A stretch of 64,000 nucleotides of DNA, from NCBI RefSeq assembly GCF_002968335.2, contig NZ_CP134398.1, positions 5,766,001-5,830,000 of the forward strand, in the 5' to 3' direction. The notes under the pieces were generated by a model. The model was not told the DNA's origin. It made no database searches and saw nothing but the letters and a program-made list of their open reading frames with translations. Position numbers and translations under genes: made by a program. This document shows, piece after piece, positions 7,313-15,606 of this stretch; the stretch's first letter is position 1, and each line of letters starts with the position of its first letter. The DNA comes from Mycobacterium sp. ITM-2016-00316. GTDB lineage: Bacteria > Actinomycetota > Actinomycetes > Mycobacteriales > Mycobacteriaceae.

Positions 7313-8525
7313 TCATGTCGACCTCGTGCGGCCGGTAGGGCCGCCCGTCGGCGAACGCCAGATCGTGGAACCACTCCTTCGGGGGCTTCAGGTAGGGCTT
7401 GTCCCAAGAATCCCACGGCAGCCAGGTCTGCGTCTTGCCGGCGAACAGACCCCACGTGTAGGCGCCGACGTGACGACGTTTGGCCACCGGTAGCACCCCT
7501 TCGATGGTGCTTCCCTCGGTGCGGGCCAGGTACTCGGTGCACATGATGGGCCGACCCCACGGCTGGAGTTCGTCGACGCGGGCCTCGAAGCCGGCCGGGT
7601 TGTCGTAGCTGTGGAAGGAGAGCACGTCGGCGAGATCGAGCTGAATGCTCGCCATCTCACTGCGCCGCGACGCATCCCTCCATTCCCCCTCCCAGACACC
7701 GGTGGTCAACGGCTGGACCGGGTCCACCGTCCGCGCCCAGCGAAAGACCTGAGGCAACAGGTCGGCGACGAGTTGGGGTTTGTCGTCACGCTCCACCGCC
7801 TTGTAGACCGCCGCCGGATTGTCGGGTTCGTTCCACAGGTCCCAGCCCAGGACGCGTTGGTCGTTGCGGAACTGGGTCAGGATGCGCACCACGTATTCCT
7901 GGAGGACCTGGCGGTAGCGCCGGTCGTCGAGCCGCTCGGCGCCCGGGCTCTGCACCCACCCGGAGTTGTGGATGCCCGGCCGGGGCGCACGCTGCAGGCC
8001 GCTTCTGGGCAGCGGATCCCAGCACGAATCGAAAAGCACGAGCAGCGGTTTGATGTCATGCCGCGCCGCGATGTCGACGAAGTGCGCGAGCCGCCGCTGA
8101 AAACCGACGCGGTCCTGGGTCCACAGTTGATCGTGCAGGAAGACCCGCACGGTGTTCAGTCCCATGGATCGTGCCATCCGCAGCTCGCCGTCGATGCGCT
8201 GCGGGTCGAAGGTACCCTGCTGAAACATCTCCAGCTGATTGACCGCGTTCGACGTGATGTAGTTCGCGCCGACCAGCCACCCCTGCCCGCGGAACCAGCG
8301 ATGCGCGCGGTCATTGGACCAGCGGCCCGGCGCGGCGGACGCCCGCGGTGCGTTGGTCAATGACAGCGCGGCGACGGCAGGCGGCGCAAGGAGCGGAAGT
8401 TTGAGAAGTGTTCTGCGGCGCACCGATTGTTTGTGGTCAATTCCATTGGCGTGTCCCAGATCACGTACCAAGTTGTCCTCGAATTCGTAGACGTCATCGA
8501 CATCGACCCCCCGGACATTCGTCAC
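7287..8525 (-). CDS. Tat-exported glycoside hydrolase family 5-like enzyme
   Basis: This 412-residue protein is a secreted beta-glycanase-like TIM barrel. A twin-arginine signal is visible around residues 35-65 (SVRRRTLLKLPLL, then a hydrophobic stretch ending in ASA). The catalytic acid is E233 in WDLWNEPD and the likely nucleophile is E331 in CTEYLAR, as expected for clan GH-A. The predicted start is a GTG (8525), so the region before the Arg pair is long, about 35 residues. The substrate could be cellulose, mannan or a cell-wall glycan; sequence alone does not say. The 3' end overlaps the VOC gene by 26 bp. Confidence 0.83.
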   Translation of the reverse strand: MTNVRGVDVDDVYEFEDNLVRDLGHANGIDHKQSVRRRTLLKLPLLAPPAVAALSLTNAPRASAAPGRWSNDRAHRWFRGQGWLVGANYITSNAVNQLEMFQQGTFDPQRIDGELRMARSMGLNTVRVFLHDQLWTQDRVGFQRRLAHFVDIAARHDIKPLLVLFDSCWDPLPRSGLQRAPRPGIHNSGWVQSPGAERLDDRRYRQVLQEYVVRILTQFRNDQRVLGWDLWNEPDNPAAVYKAVERDDKPQLVADLLPQVFRWARTVDPVQPLTTGVWEGEWRDASRRSEMASIQLDLADVLSFHSYDNPAGFEARVDELQPWGRPIMCTEYLARTEGSTIEGVLPVAKRRHVGAYTWGLFAGKTQTWLPWDSWDKPYLKPPKEWFHDLAFADGRPYRPHEVDMIRRLTGSG

Positions 8526-8568
8526 GGTACCCGCGTCGGGCGACGGCTACAGAACCCCCAGCTCAGCG

Positions 8569-9750
8569 CTACGGGGTGAGGACGATCTTCACCGCTCCAT
8601 CGGCCTTGCGCTGGAAGATGTCATAGGCGAGCGGCGCCTCGTCCAGAGGCAGCGTGTGGGTGGCGAAGCCGTCCACCCCGAGCGGGTCCTCATCGGTCAG
8701 CAGGGGCAGGATGTCGGGCACCCACTTCTTGACGTTCGCCTGGCCCATCCGGATCTGCACCTGCTTGTCGAACAGGGTGAGCATCGGCAAGGGGTCCGCC
8801 ATCCCACCGTAGACACCGATCAGGGATATTGTGCCGCCGCGCCGCACGATATCGATGGCCGAGTACAGCGCGTCGAGGCGATCCAGCCCCGCCTTTTCCA
8901 TGAACGGCTTGGCCAGAAAATCCGGGAGCAACCCGGTGAGTTGCTGTGCCGTCTTGGTGACCGGTGATCCGTGGGCTTCCATGCCGACCGCGTCGATCAC
9001 CGAATCGGTGCCGCGGCCGCCGGTCAGCTCGCGGATGACATCCCCGATGGGGTTCTCCTGGATGCCGAGGTCGATGGTGCGTATTCCGCGGTCCTGCGCC
9101 CGCTTGAGGCGCTCGGGTACCCGGTCGACCGCGATGACCTCATAGCCGAGATGGGCGGCGATGCGGGCGGCCATGTCACCGATGGGGCCCAGCCCCAGTA
9201 CGGTGACCGATCCGCCGTCGGGGATGTCTGCGTAGGCCACCGCCTGCCAGGCGGTGGGCAGTACATCGGAGAGGTAGACGAAGCGGGAGTCGGGTGGGCC
9301 GTCGGGCACCTTGATGTGGGTGAACTGGGCCTGCGGTACTCGCAACAGCTCCGCCTGCCCGCCCGGCACGCTGCCATAGAGCTCCGAGTAACCGAAAAGT
9401 GCTGCACCTATGCCCTGTTCACGGACCTGGGTGGTCTCACACTGGGTGTACAGCTCGTGATCACACATGAAGCAGCTGCCGCACGAAATCTGGAACGGGA
9501 TCACCACCCGGTCCCCCACTGCCAAATTGCTGACACCGGAACCAACTTCGCGCACGATGCCCATGGGCTCGTGGCCGAGGATGTCGCCCGGGTTCATGAA
9601 CGCTCCCAGCACCTCATAGAGATGCAGATCCGAACCGCAGATGTTGGTCGAGGTCACCTCGATGATCGCATCGGTGCTCTCTTCGATCTTCGGATCGGGC
9701 ACCCGCTCTACCCGGACGTCGCGCTTACCGTGCCACGTGATTGCCTTCAT
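8569..9750 (-). CDS. Zinc-dependent alcohol dehydrogenase, MDR family
   Basis: This 393-residue medium-chain dehydrogenase has the catalytic zinc region CGSDLHLYE, GHEPMG in the catalytic domain, a structural-zinc-like cysteine cluster (SCGSCFMCDHELYTQC) and the NAD-binding GLGPIGDMAA. The length and the insert after the cofactor domain resemble the glutathione-independent formaldehyde dehydrogenase-like branch. It would oxidise an alcohol or aldehyde with NAD(P). The ATG at 9750 is chosen because it begins the canonical MKAITWHG N-terminus; the longer upstream reading is not protein-like. It is transcribed leftward, divergent from the DUF6480 gene. Confidence 0.9.
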   Translation of the reverse strand: MKAITWHGKRDVRVERVPDPKIEESTDAIIEVTSTNICGSDLHLYEVLGAFMNPGDILGHEPMGIVREVGSGVSNLAVGDRVVIPFQISCGSCFMCDHELYTQCETTQVREQGIGAALFGYSELYGSVPGGQAELLRVPQAQFTHIKVPDGPPDSRFVYLSDVLPTAWQAVAYADIPDGGSVTVLGLGPIGDMAARIAAHLGYEVIAVDRVPERLKRAQDRGIRTIDLGIQENPIGDVIRELTGGRGTDSVIDAVGMEAHGSPVTKTAQQLTGLLPDFLAKPFMEKAGLDRLDALYSAIDIVRRGGTISLIGVYGGMADPLPMLTLFDKQVQIRMGQANVKKWVPDILPLLTDEDPLGVDGFATHTLPLDEAPLAYDIFQRKADGAVKIVLTP

Positions 9751-9809
9751 ACCGGGGCGATACCCGCCGGAGGCCCGCTCAAACGTCGCAAATCGGACGT
9801 GGTCGCCCG

Positions 9810-9834
9810 GGTTTACGCCCCTGCGGCACGGGCA
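9810..9834 (+). promoter_or_regulatory. SigF-like promoter for the DUF6480 gene
   Basis: GGTTT (9810-9814) and GGGCA (9830-9834) are separated by 15 bp, 11 bp upstream of the ATG. The mycobacterial SigF consensus is GGTTT-N15-17-GGGTA, so this differs at one base. The same -10 variant occurs before the Rho_N gene at 12953. Confidence 0.5.
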
Positions 9835-9845
9835 CTCAAGATTGC

Positions 9846-10085
9846 ATGACAGCTCAACCGCCTGATCCCGACCCGATCGACACACCCGACCTGGAACCTG
9901 GCGGTGGAGTGAACCCCGGCAGCACCCCGCCGGATTCGGCACAGACATCGGGGGTGTCCGAGCCCCAACCGCGGCCCCGGCACCGGTACACGCGCACTCA
10001 GATCGTCACGCTGATCGCGCTGGCGTTCTTCATCCTCATATTCGCGGCCGCCGCGGTCGGTTTGATCGTGGACATGACCGCCTAA
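9846..10085 (+). CDS. DUF6480 family small membrane protein
   Basis: This 79-residue protein has the DUF6480 layout: a proline- and acid-rich N-terminus (PDPDPIDTPDLEPGGGVNPG), a basic stretch RPRHRYTRTQ, then one transmembrane helix (VTLIALAFFILIFAAAAVGL) near the C-terminus. The function is unknown; in mycobacteria such proteins are typically part of general stress regulons. A SigF-like promoter lies just upstream. Its stop codon overlaps the end of the convergent gene at 10082-10270. A weak purine-rich element, rather than a clear Shine-Dalgarno, precedes the ATG. Confidence 0.82.
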   Translation: MTAQPPDPDPIDTPDLEPGGGVNPGSTPPDSAQTSGVSEPQPRPRHRYTRTQIVTLIALAFFILIFAAAAVGLIVDMTA

Positions 10086-10270
10086 TCCGGCGAGCCCTCG
10101 CTGTCGTCGAAGAACGCCCACCCATCATCGGACTTGACTTCCATACGCCAGCCGAGTTCCGAATTGTCGGCCTTCGCGTCGACGAACCAGGCGTGCGCAT
10201 CGCCGGCGCTCTCGATGTCTTTGGTGTCGACGACGTCACCGTGCGGATTCAAAACTCGATAAGTAGCCAT
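10082..10270 (-). CDS. Small hypothetical protein, 62 aa
   Basis: This short soluble protein starts MATYRVLNPHGDVVDTKDIE and contains aromatic residues in GWRMEVKSDDGWAFFDD. It looks like a compact alpha/beta domain with no signal peptide or membrane helix. I do not recognise a named family. The ATG at 10270 follows a GGGAAAG element at suitable distance. It is divergent from the SDR gene (52 bp between starts) and converges on the DUF6480 gene. The setting suggests a stress-related role, which is inference. Confidence 0.72.
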   Translation of the reverse strand: MATYRVLNPHGDVVDTKDIESAGDAHAWFVDAKADNSELGWRMEVKSDDGWAFFDDSEGSPD

Positions 10271-10322
10271 AGGTTCTGCTTTCCCGTTGTGTACGCCGGT
10301 TAATCGTGGGTAGCCCATTTCC

Positions 10323-11144
10323 ATGACAAACACAGAGACAAAACTGGCATTGATCACCGGTGCCTCGAAGGGAATCGGCCTCGAGTTGGCCAGACTGTTC
10401 GCCGAAGATGGCTATGACCTCGTGGTGGCTGCCGATGGCGACGGAATACACTGGGTGCCAGAGCAATTGGCCGAATACGGTGTCCAGGTTCAGCCAGTGC
10501 AGGTGGACTTGCGCATACCCGCCGAGGTCGAACACCTCTACAACACAACGATCGACGGCGGACGGACGATCTCGGCCGCCGCCCTCAACGCCGGCATCGG
10601 AACCGGCGACATGTTCCTCAAGACCGATCTCGACGATGACATGTCGGTGATCGACCTCAATGTCCGTTCGACGGTGCATCTGGCCAAGCTCGTGTTGCGC
10701 GACATGGCCAACCAGGATGCGGGCAAGTTGCTGTTCACCTCGTCGGTGGCGTCGATGATGCCAGGGTCATATCAGAGCGTGTACAACGCCTCGAAATCGT
10801 TCATCCAATCGTTCAGCGAGGCGGTGCGCGACGAACTTCGTGACACGCCGATCACCGTGACCGCGCTGATGCCCGGTCCGACCGATACGAACTTCTTCCG
10901 CCGCGCCGGACTGGCCGACACACCGGTAGGCCGGATGCCCAAGGACGACCCCGCCGAGGTCGCACGCCAGGGTTTCCAGGCAATGATGCAGGGAGACCAG
11001 AAGGTCGTCGGTGGATCCGTCTTGTCGAAGGTGTTGGGCACCGTGAACAGAGTGCTGCCGGACACGGTCAAGGCCGCCGGGAGCCGGCTGCTGTCGAAGA
11101 ATCGGGAGTCGACAGCGTCATGCCTGGGTACCCCACCCGGATGA
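10323..11144 (+). CDS. Short-chain dehydrogenase/reductase
   Basis: This 273-residue classical SDR has the cofactor motif TGASKGIG near residue 13, the NAG-like motif LNAGIG, the catalytic serine in FTSSVAS and the active-site YNASK. The C-terminal 50 residues are an amphipathic extension ending in a Ser/Lys-rich tail, longer than the minimal fold. It would reduce or oxidise an unknown carbonyl with NAD(P). The ATG at 10323 follows the 52-bp divergent intergenic region. Its stop overlaps the start of the next gene (ATGA), so the two are probably one transcript. Confidence 0.9.
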   Translation: MTNTETKLALITGASKGIGLELARLFAEDGYDLVVAADGDGIHWVPEQLAEYGVQVQPVQVDLRIPAEVEHLYNTTIDGGRTISAAALNAGIGTGDMFLKTDLDDDMSVIDLNVRSTVHLAKLVLRDMANQDAGKLLFTSSVASMMPGSYQSVYNASKSFIQSFSEAVRDELRDTPITVTALMPGPTDTNFFRRAGLADTPVGRMPKDDPAEVARQGFQAMMQGDQKVVGGSVLSKVLGTVNRVLPDTVKAAGSRLLSKNRESTASCLGTPPG

Positions 11145-11326
11145 GCAAGCCAGATTCCGAGAAGCATGACTCCGAGACCAGCGAATCCGACGTGGAGGAC
11201 GACCCCAAGGTGGCGAGTTCTCGCGCGGATGATGACGACGGCGGCTCCTACGTCGGCCGCACGGGCTCCGATGACGACTTCGATGCCGGCGAGACGGGTG
11301 CCGAAGCACGACAACGGAACGATTAG
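11141..11326 (+). CDS. Very acidic small protein, 61 aa
   Basis: This protein is extremely rich in Asp, Glu and Ser (for example SEKHDSETSESDVEDDP and RADDDDGGSYVGRTGSDDD) and is probably disordered. It has no signal peptide or membrane segment. The ATG at 11141 overlaps the SDR stop by 4 bp, favouring this start over an ATG at 11120. I do not recognise the family. Its 3' end overlaps the convergent hydrolase gene by 4 bp. A role as a charged stress-related or binding peptide is conceivable but unsupported. Confidence 0.6.
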   Translation: MSKPDSEKHDSETSESDVEDDPKVASSRADDDDGGSYVGRTGSDDDFDAGETGAEARQRND

Positions 11327-12087
11327 TCGCGCTCGATATCGACGACGAGTGGCCGATGATCCGACAATCCCGCGACAGGCACCGCCCAGTGCCGGGCCCG
11401 CAAGCCCGGATCGTCGGTGAGGATGTGGTCGAGCTGCCGCGTCGGCTCCGTAGCGGGAAAAGTCGGGCCGCTGGCCAGCGCCCGCATCTTCGACCATCGG
11501 GCCGCCGCGGACGGCGTCAGGTTGAGGTCACCGGCCAGGATGTGTGGCCCGGGCAGTCCGTCGAGGTCTTTCATCAACCGGCGCAGCTGGCGTCGATTCC
11601 AGCCGGGGACGAAGGACAGATGGGTATTCGCGACGGAGATCTCGCCCAGTGGTGTGTCCAGCTGAGCGATGATGGCGGCCCTCGGCTCCTCATCGACGAT
11701 CATCAGCCGCTTCGGTCCGGGCAGGTACATGGGGAAGCGCGTCGGTATCCGGGGCAGCCGCACGACCTGCCAGCTGACGGCCGGATAACGCGACAGCAAT
11801 GCGATCCCGTAGGCGGCGGTGCCGGGCTGTTCCTCACCGGTGGCGGCCATCCACGTCGCCCCGGGAGTTCCGGAGATCGCCGCGACGAACCGGTGCGACA
11901 CCGCACCCATCGCCTCGGCGGCGACGGCGGTCAGGTCCGCCCGTCCCGATCGCTGCTGTTCGAGATCGACCTCCTGCAGCGCGAGCACGTCGGGATCGAG
12001 TTCGCGCACGCAGTCCGCCAAGCGCTCAGGATGCACACCGTCACCCACGGTGCGGCCGTGCAGAATGTTGAACGTCGCAATACGCAT
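11323..12087 (-). CDS. Endonuclease/exonuclease/phosphatase (EEP) family hydrolase
   Basis: This 254-residue protein is a metal-dependent EEP-fold hydrolase. Conserved pieces are MRIATFNILHG (Asn in the active site), LALQEVD (metal-binding Glu), NTHLSFV, HILAGDLNLTP (GDxN) and GLSDHRPLVVD (catalytic SDH). There is no signal peptide, so it acts in the cytoplasm, probably on a phosphodiester. Two ATGs are possible, 12093 and 12087. The inner one is preferred because it gives the family N-terminus and leaves room for a leaderless start after a SigF-like -10 at 12098. Confidence 0.88.
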   Translation of the reverse strand: MRIATFNILHGRTVGDGVHPERLADCVRELDPDVLALQEVDLEQQRSGRADLTAVAAEAMGAVSHRFVAAISGTPGATWMAATGEEQPGTAAYGIALLSRYPAVSWQVVRLPRIPTRFPMYLPGPKRLMIVDEEPRAAIIAQLDTPLGEISVANTHLSFVPGWNRRQLRRLMKDLDGLPGPHILAGDLNLTPSAAARWSKMRALASGPTFPATEPTRQLDHILTDDPGLRARHWAVPVAGLSDHRPLVVDIERD

Positions 12088-12097
12088 TCTCATTGGG

Positions 12098-12124
12098 TAC
12101 CCAACTCGGGCCACGGCAACAACC
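12098..12124 (-). promoter_or_regulatory. SigF-like promoter for the EEP hydrolase gene
   Basis: On the minus strand GGTTG (12120-12124) and GGGTA (12098-12102) are 17 bp apart. This differs from the SigF consensus at one -35 base. It is very close to the start codon and would give a nearly leaderless message. Confidence 0.4.
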
Positions 12125-12136
12125 GGAGAGGCCGCG

Positions 12137-12694
12137 ATGTCGACACATGAGGAACTAGGAGTGGCGCTCCGCACCGCGGCGTCGGCGCTCAAGGAGCACG
12201 GACCGAGGTTTGCCCTCGCCGGCAGCTACGCGATCTGGGTGTCCGGCGGGCCGGAACCGATCCACGATGTCGATTTCGTGGTTGCGGAAGCGGATACCGA
12301 GGCAGCCGCCGCTACGCTCTGCAAGGCCGGGTTCCGGATCGAGCGTCCACCCGAGGACTGGTTGTTCAAGGCGCACGCCGACGATGTACTCGTCGACGTG
12401 CTGCATCGGCTCAACGGCACTCCCGTGACGCCCGAGACCCTCGAGTGCGCCGAGGAGCACGATGTCCTTGCCATCCGGATGCCGGTGCTGCCCGTGACTT
12501 TCGTGCTCATCCAGAAGCTACGGGCCCTGGGCGAGCACTACTGCGACTTCACCTCGCTACTGCCGGCCGCCCGGGCGGTGCGTGAGAAAGTCGACTGGGC
12601 TGCGGTCCGCCGGGCCACTGCCGACAACGATTACGCTGTCGCCTTCCTGGTGCTCGCGGACAGGCTGGGCATCAGTGATTGCGCAACTTGTTGA
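12137..12694 (+). CDS. Nucleotidyltransferase-fold protein (DUF6036-like)
   Basis: This 185-residue protein has the minimal nucleotidyltransferase signature: LAGSYAIWVSGG followed by HDVDFVV, where the two Asp would bind metal. A second conserved region is KAHADDVLVDVLHRL. Such proteins occur as antitoxin-like or substrate-modifying transferases, and no partner toxin is adjacent. The ATG at 12137 follows GGAGAG. The gene is divergent from the EEP hydrolase and its last 23 bp overlap the convergent Rho_N gene. The function is unknown. Confidence 0.78.
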   Translation: MSTHEELGVALRTAASALKEHGPRFALAGSYAIWVSGGPEPIHDVDFVVAEADTEAAAATLCKAGFRIERPPEDWLFKAHADDVLVDVLHRLNGTPVTPETLECAEEHDVLAIRMPVLPVTFVLIQKLRALGEHYCDFTSLLPAARAVREKVDWAAVRRATADNDYAVAFLVLADRLGISDCATC

Positions 12695-12929
12695 CCAGCT
12701 TGTCCTTGGTCAGGTTGGAGTAGCCCGTCATCCCGAGTTCCTTGGCGCGTTTCTTGAGGTCCGAGACGTTCCAATCCTCGTAGGACCCCGACTCGCCGCC
12801 CTTGCGACCCACCGCGGACTTGCCGCGTGCCGCGGCTGCGTTGGAGATACGTGCCGCCTTCTCCTTTGAGGCGCCCTCCTCACGCAGGTCCTCGTACATC
12901 TTTTCGTTCTTGATCGACGAATTCGGCAT
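12672..12929 (-). CDS. Rho_N-domain small protein
   Basis: This 85-residue basic protein has an N-terminal KNEKMYEDLREEGASKEKAA helical region, a flexible RGKSAVGRKGGESGSY linker and a C-terminal SAP-like Rho N-terminal domain (VSDLKKRAKELGMTGYSNL). It probably binds nucleic acid. Two ATGs are available; GGAGGTG touches the upstream one (12935), so the ATG at 12929 with 8-base spacing is the real start. A SigF-like promoter with exact 16-bp spacing lies upstream, which fits the known membership of such proteins in actinobacterial stress regulons. Confidence 0.88.
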   Translation of the reverse strand: MPNSSIKNEKMYEDLREEGASKEKAARISNAAAARGKSAVGRKGGESGSYEDWNVSDLKKRAKELGMTGYSNLTKDKLVNKLRNH

Positions 12930-12952
12930 CGCCATCACCTCCGGTAATCGTG

Positions 12953-12978
12953 TGCCCGGGTGGATCGCCGTCGAAACC
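12953..12978 (-). promoter_or_regulatory. SigF-like promoter for the Rho_N gene
   Basis: The minus strand reads GGTTT (12974-12978), a 16-bp spacer, then GGGCA (12953-12957). Only the fourth -10 base differs from the mycobacterial SigF consensus. It ends 23 bp upstream of the ATG. Confidence 0.55.
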
Positions 12979-12981
12979 CGA

Positions 12982-14004
12982 TCAGCCCTTGGCGATCCTG
13001 CGGACCAGCGACCGCGTGGCCTTTTCCAGGGTGCCGACGGCGGTCGAAGGGTCCTTCTGTTTGGCGGCCCGCTTGACCGCCGCGGCGATGGTGATTCCTT
13101 GCTGGTAACCGGCGACAACCCGAGGGTCCACATATGAGTTCCGCGCCACGGCCGGTGTGTTGCCCAATTCCCCCGACACCCGTTTCATCACGTCCGACAC
13201 GGCGCGTGCGGACTTGCCCTCTGTCTCAGGCGGATCGGCCTCGGCGAACGCGGCAGCCGCCAGCACGGTGCCATGCCAGGTCCGCAGATCCTTGACGCTG
13301 AATTCCGCGCCGACCAGTTCCTTGAACCGCGCATTCAGATCCGAGGCATGAATGTCGGCCCAGTCGGAACCGTTGCGGCACACCAATAGGCGATCTGTTC
13401 GGCCATCGCGTCGGAGCAGCGCCCGAACCGCGCGCACCACTTCGGGGTTCTCGATCTCGATCGTTCGACGGACACCGCTCTTCGCGGGGTAATCGAAGGC
13501 CGCCACACCGTCGCGCAGCGTCACATGCTCGCACTGCAGGGTGGCCAGCCCGTAGGACTCGTGTTCGTCGGCGTACTGCTCGCCTCCCGCGCGGAAGTAC
13601 CCGAGGTCCAGTAGGTGCAGGGCCAGCGCCAGGACCCGGTCCCGGGTGAGTCCGCGTCCCTCCAGATCCTCGGCGATACGCTCCCGCCAAGCGGGCAGCC
13701 TTGTCGACAGTTCGAGCACCCGGTCGAACTTCTCTTCTGCGCGGTCGTCCTGCCAGGCCTGGTGATAGATGTACTGGCGGCGCCCTGCGACATCCGTGCC
13801 CACGGCCTGGATGTGCGCGTTCGCGTGCGGGCTGATCCATACCTTGCGCCACGCCGGCGGGATGACCAGATCCTTGATGCGTGCCAGGGCATCCGCATCA
13901 TCGAGGCGGGTGCCGTCGACGGCCCGGTAGGAGAACCCCTTTCCGTTCCGCCGCCGGGTGATGCCGGGACCGTGAAGATCACTGCGCCGCAACCGCACGG
14001 TCAC
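12982..14004 (-). CDS. DNA topoisomerase IB (poxvirus type)
   Basis: This 340-residue enzyme matches bacterial type IB topoisomerases in length and order. The N-terminal domain contains GKGFSYRAVDG and IPPAWRKVWI. The catalytic domain contains LALALHLLDLGYFR and VKDLRTWHGT, and the nucleophilic tyrosine is in ARNSYVDPRV near residue 291. It relaxes supercoils through a 3'-phosphotyrosyl intermediate. The GTG start at 14004 overlaps the upstream reductase stop by 4 bp, so the two genes are coupled. The basic C-terminus ends in KATRSLVRRIAKG. Confidence 0.93.
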   Translation of the reverse strand: MTVRLRRSDLHGPGITRRRNGKGFSYRAVDGTRLDDADALARIKDLVIPPAWRKVWISPHANAHIQAVGTDVAGRRQYIYHQAWQDDRAEEKFDRVLELSTRLPAWRERIAEDLEGRGLTRDRVLALALHLLDLGYFRAGGEQYADEHESYGLATLQCEHVTLRDGVAAFDYPAKSGVRRTIEIENPEVVRAVRALLRRDGRTDRLLVCRNGSDWADIHASDLNARFKELVGAEFSVKDLRTWHGTVLAAAAFAEADPPETEGKSARAVSDVMKRVSGELGNTPAVARNSYVDPRVVAGYQQGITIAAAVKRAAKQKDPSTAVGTLEKATRSLVRRIAKG

Positions 14005-14714
14005 CGCCGGTACTTCAAGAACACGTAGTCCTGGTGCATAAGCGCGTGGTCCAGTTGCATGCCGACCGGGACCGTCGACTGGGAAGGCGGCATGTCGGCA
14101 CGAATCTGTTGACCCGCAACGAGTTTCGGCGCCAGCGTCACGCAGATCTCGTCGACGGCACCGGCTTCGACCAACTCGTCGAGCAGCGTCGGTCCACCTT
14201 CACACAGGATGCGAGGCATCCCGGCCTCGCCCAGCATGGCGACCACGCGCACCAGATCCACCGTGTCGGCGCCGGCGGCGAATACCCGGGACAGCCGGTC
14301 GGCGGGTCCGTGGCGGGGCGGGGCGGCCCGCTCGGTGGTCACCAGGATCGGCGGTTGGTACGGGTCACTCGACAGCGTGGGCGGTAGCTTGCCGGAGCGG
14401 CTGACGACCGCCACCGGCGGCGGGTCGGGCCTGCCCTCTGCGTCGCGTTCGGCCTGCTGTGTCTGGGAGAGGCGGACCGGTCCGTAGTTCTCGGCACGCG
14501 CGGTGCCCGCGCCGATCAGCACCACATCGGCGAAGCCCCGCAGCACCTGCAGTAGTTCCTGGTCGACGGGATTCGACGGCGGCCCGGCGCGGCCCGCGAA
14601 TGCGGCGGCACCGTCGGCGCTGAAGGTCATGTTGGCGCGCACGCCGAGGGGCGGATCGGCGTAGAACCGTGCGAGGTCGGCGACACCACCCACCTCGGCC
14701 ACCGTGGCGGTCAT
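14001..14714 (-). CDS. RibD C-terminal-like pyrimidine/dihydrofolate reductase family protein
   Basis: This 237-residue protein has the dihydrofolate-reductase-like fold of the RibD C-terminal domain: NMTFSADGAAAF near the start, VVLIGAGTARAE, PVAVVSRSG and the late motif ILCEGGPTLLDELVEAG. It would use NAD(P)H to reduce a pyrimidine or flavin-like precursor. As it stands apart from riboflavin genes, its substrate is uncertain. ATG 14714 is a clear start. It is upstream of and overlaps the topoisomerase gene by 4 bp, an unusual but compact pairing. Confidence 0.85.
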   Translation of the reverse strand: MTATVAEVGGVADLARFYADPPLGVRANMTFSADGAAAFAGRAGPPSNPVDQELLQVLRGFADVVLIGAGTARAENYGPVRLSQTQQAERDAEGRPDPPPVAVVSRSGKLPPTLSSDPYQPPILVTTERAAPPRHGPADRLSRVFAAGADTVDLVRVVAMLGEAGMPRILCEGGPTLLDELVEAGAVDEICVTLAPKLVAGQQIRADMPPSQSTVPVGMQLDHALMHQDYVFLKYRR

Positions 14715-14735
14715 GCCGGTATCTATGCCCGCTGG

Positions 14736-15572
14736 CTAGGGTTTCGAACCCGACCTGGCCCGTTCTCGGATGGAGGCGACCACGCCGCCATCGTTGAGGA
14801 TGTCGGTCCCGGTGAGGTAGCCCGCCTTGTCGCTGACGCAGAAGGCAAACAGTTCGGCCATCTCCTCGGGCCTGCCCCAGCGCGGTACCGCGGCATCGGC
14901 GACCAGTGCGCCGGCGCCGCCGGCCTCCTCCAGTCGGCCCATCTCGGTGTCCACCGAGCCCGGCGACACCGAAACGATCCGCAGTCCGCGGCCATTGAAA
15001 CGCTCGGCCTGTGCGCTGCTGTACCACTTGACGAAGTTCTTGCTGATCGCATACGCGATACCCGAGCGCTGCTGCTCACCGGCGATATCGCAGCCGGCCA
15101 AGGTGGCCGCCAAAAAGGCCGCTTCGTCGGTGAGGGCCAGCGGGAACGCCGCCACCGGGATCAGTTCCTCGGGCAGGATGTGGGCGGCCATCGACGCCAC
15201 GTTGACAATGGCGCCGCCCTCGCCGACCGTGTCGCAGAAGGCCTCGTTGACGTTGACCGTGCCGAGCGCGTTCGTCCGGATCACGTATTCGGCGTCCCCC
15301 ATGGCAGGGCTCACCCCCGCGGTGTGCACGACCGCTCGGACGGCGCCGAGACCGGCTGCGGTGTCGAACAATGCGCTGACGGCGGCGCGTTCGGTGACAT
15401 CGCAGTGCACCGGCGTCGCGGCGATTCCGAGCTCGCTCAGCGTCGCGACCGCCCGGTCCAGACGGTCCTGCCGGACGTCGCATAACACCACCGCGTGGTC
15501 CCGGCCGACGATCTTGGCCGTTTCCACGCCCATTCCGCCGGCACCGCCTGTGATTACCGTCACTGGACTCAT
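14736..15572 (-). CDS. Short-chain dehydrogenase/reductase
   Basis: This 278-residue SDR contains the cofactor motif TGGAGGMG (residues 8-15), CDVT at the ribose/adenine site, HTAGVSP, the serine region VNVASMAA and the active-site tyrosine in YAISKNFV. A 35-residue insertion between the Ser and Tyr motifs is longer than in classical members and may form a lid. The substrate is unknown. The ATG at 15572 starts the standard VTVITGG strand. It reads leftward, 21 bp upstream of the reductase gene, and may share its transcript. Confidence 0.9.
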   Translation of the reverse strand: MSPVTVITGGAGGMGVETAKIVGRDHAVVLCDVRQDRLDRAVATLSELGIAATPVHCDVTERAAVSALFDTAAGLGAVRAVVHTAGVSPAMGDAEYVIRTNALGTVNVNEAFCDTVGEGGAIVNVASMAAHILPEELIPVAAFPLALTDEAAFLAATLAGCDIAGEQQRSGIAYAISKNFVKWYSSAQAERFNGRGLRIVSVSPGSVDTEMGRLEEAGGAGALVADAAVPRWGRPEEMAELFAFCVSDKAGYLTGTDILNDGGVVASIRERARSGSKP

Positions 15573-15606
15573 GGTCCGACGGTATACGAAGCCTATCTAG
15601 CAATCG

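Noticed and set aside
10271..10322. SigF promoter before the SDR gene
   Set aside because: GGGTA is present (10309-10313), but the -35 region reads GTTGT with poor spacing, so the evidence is too weak.
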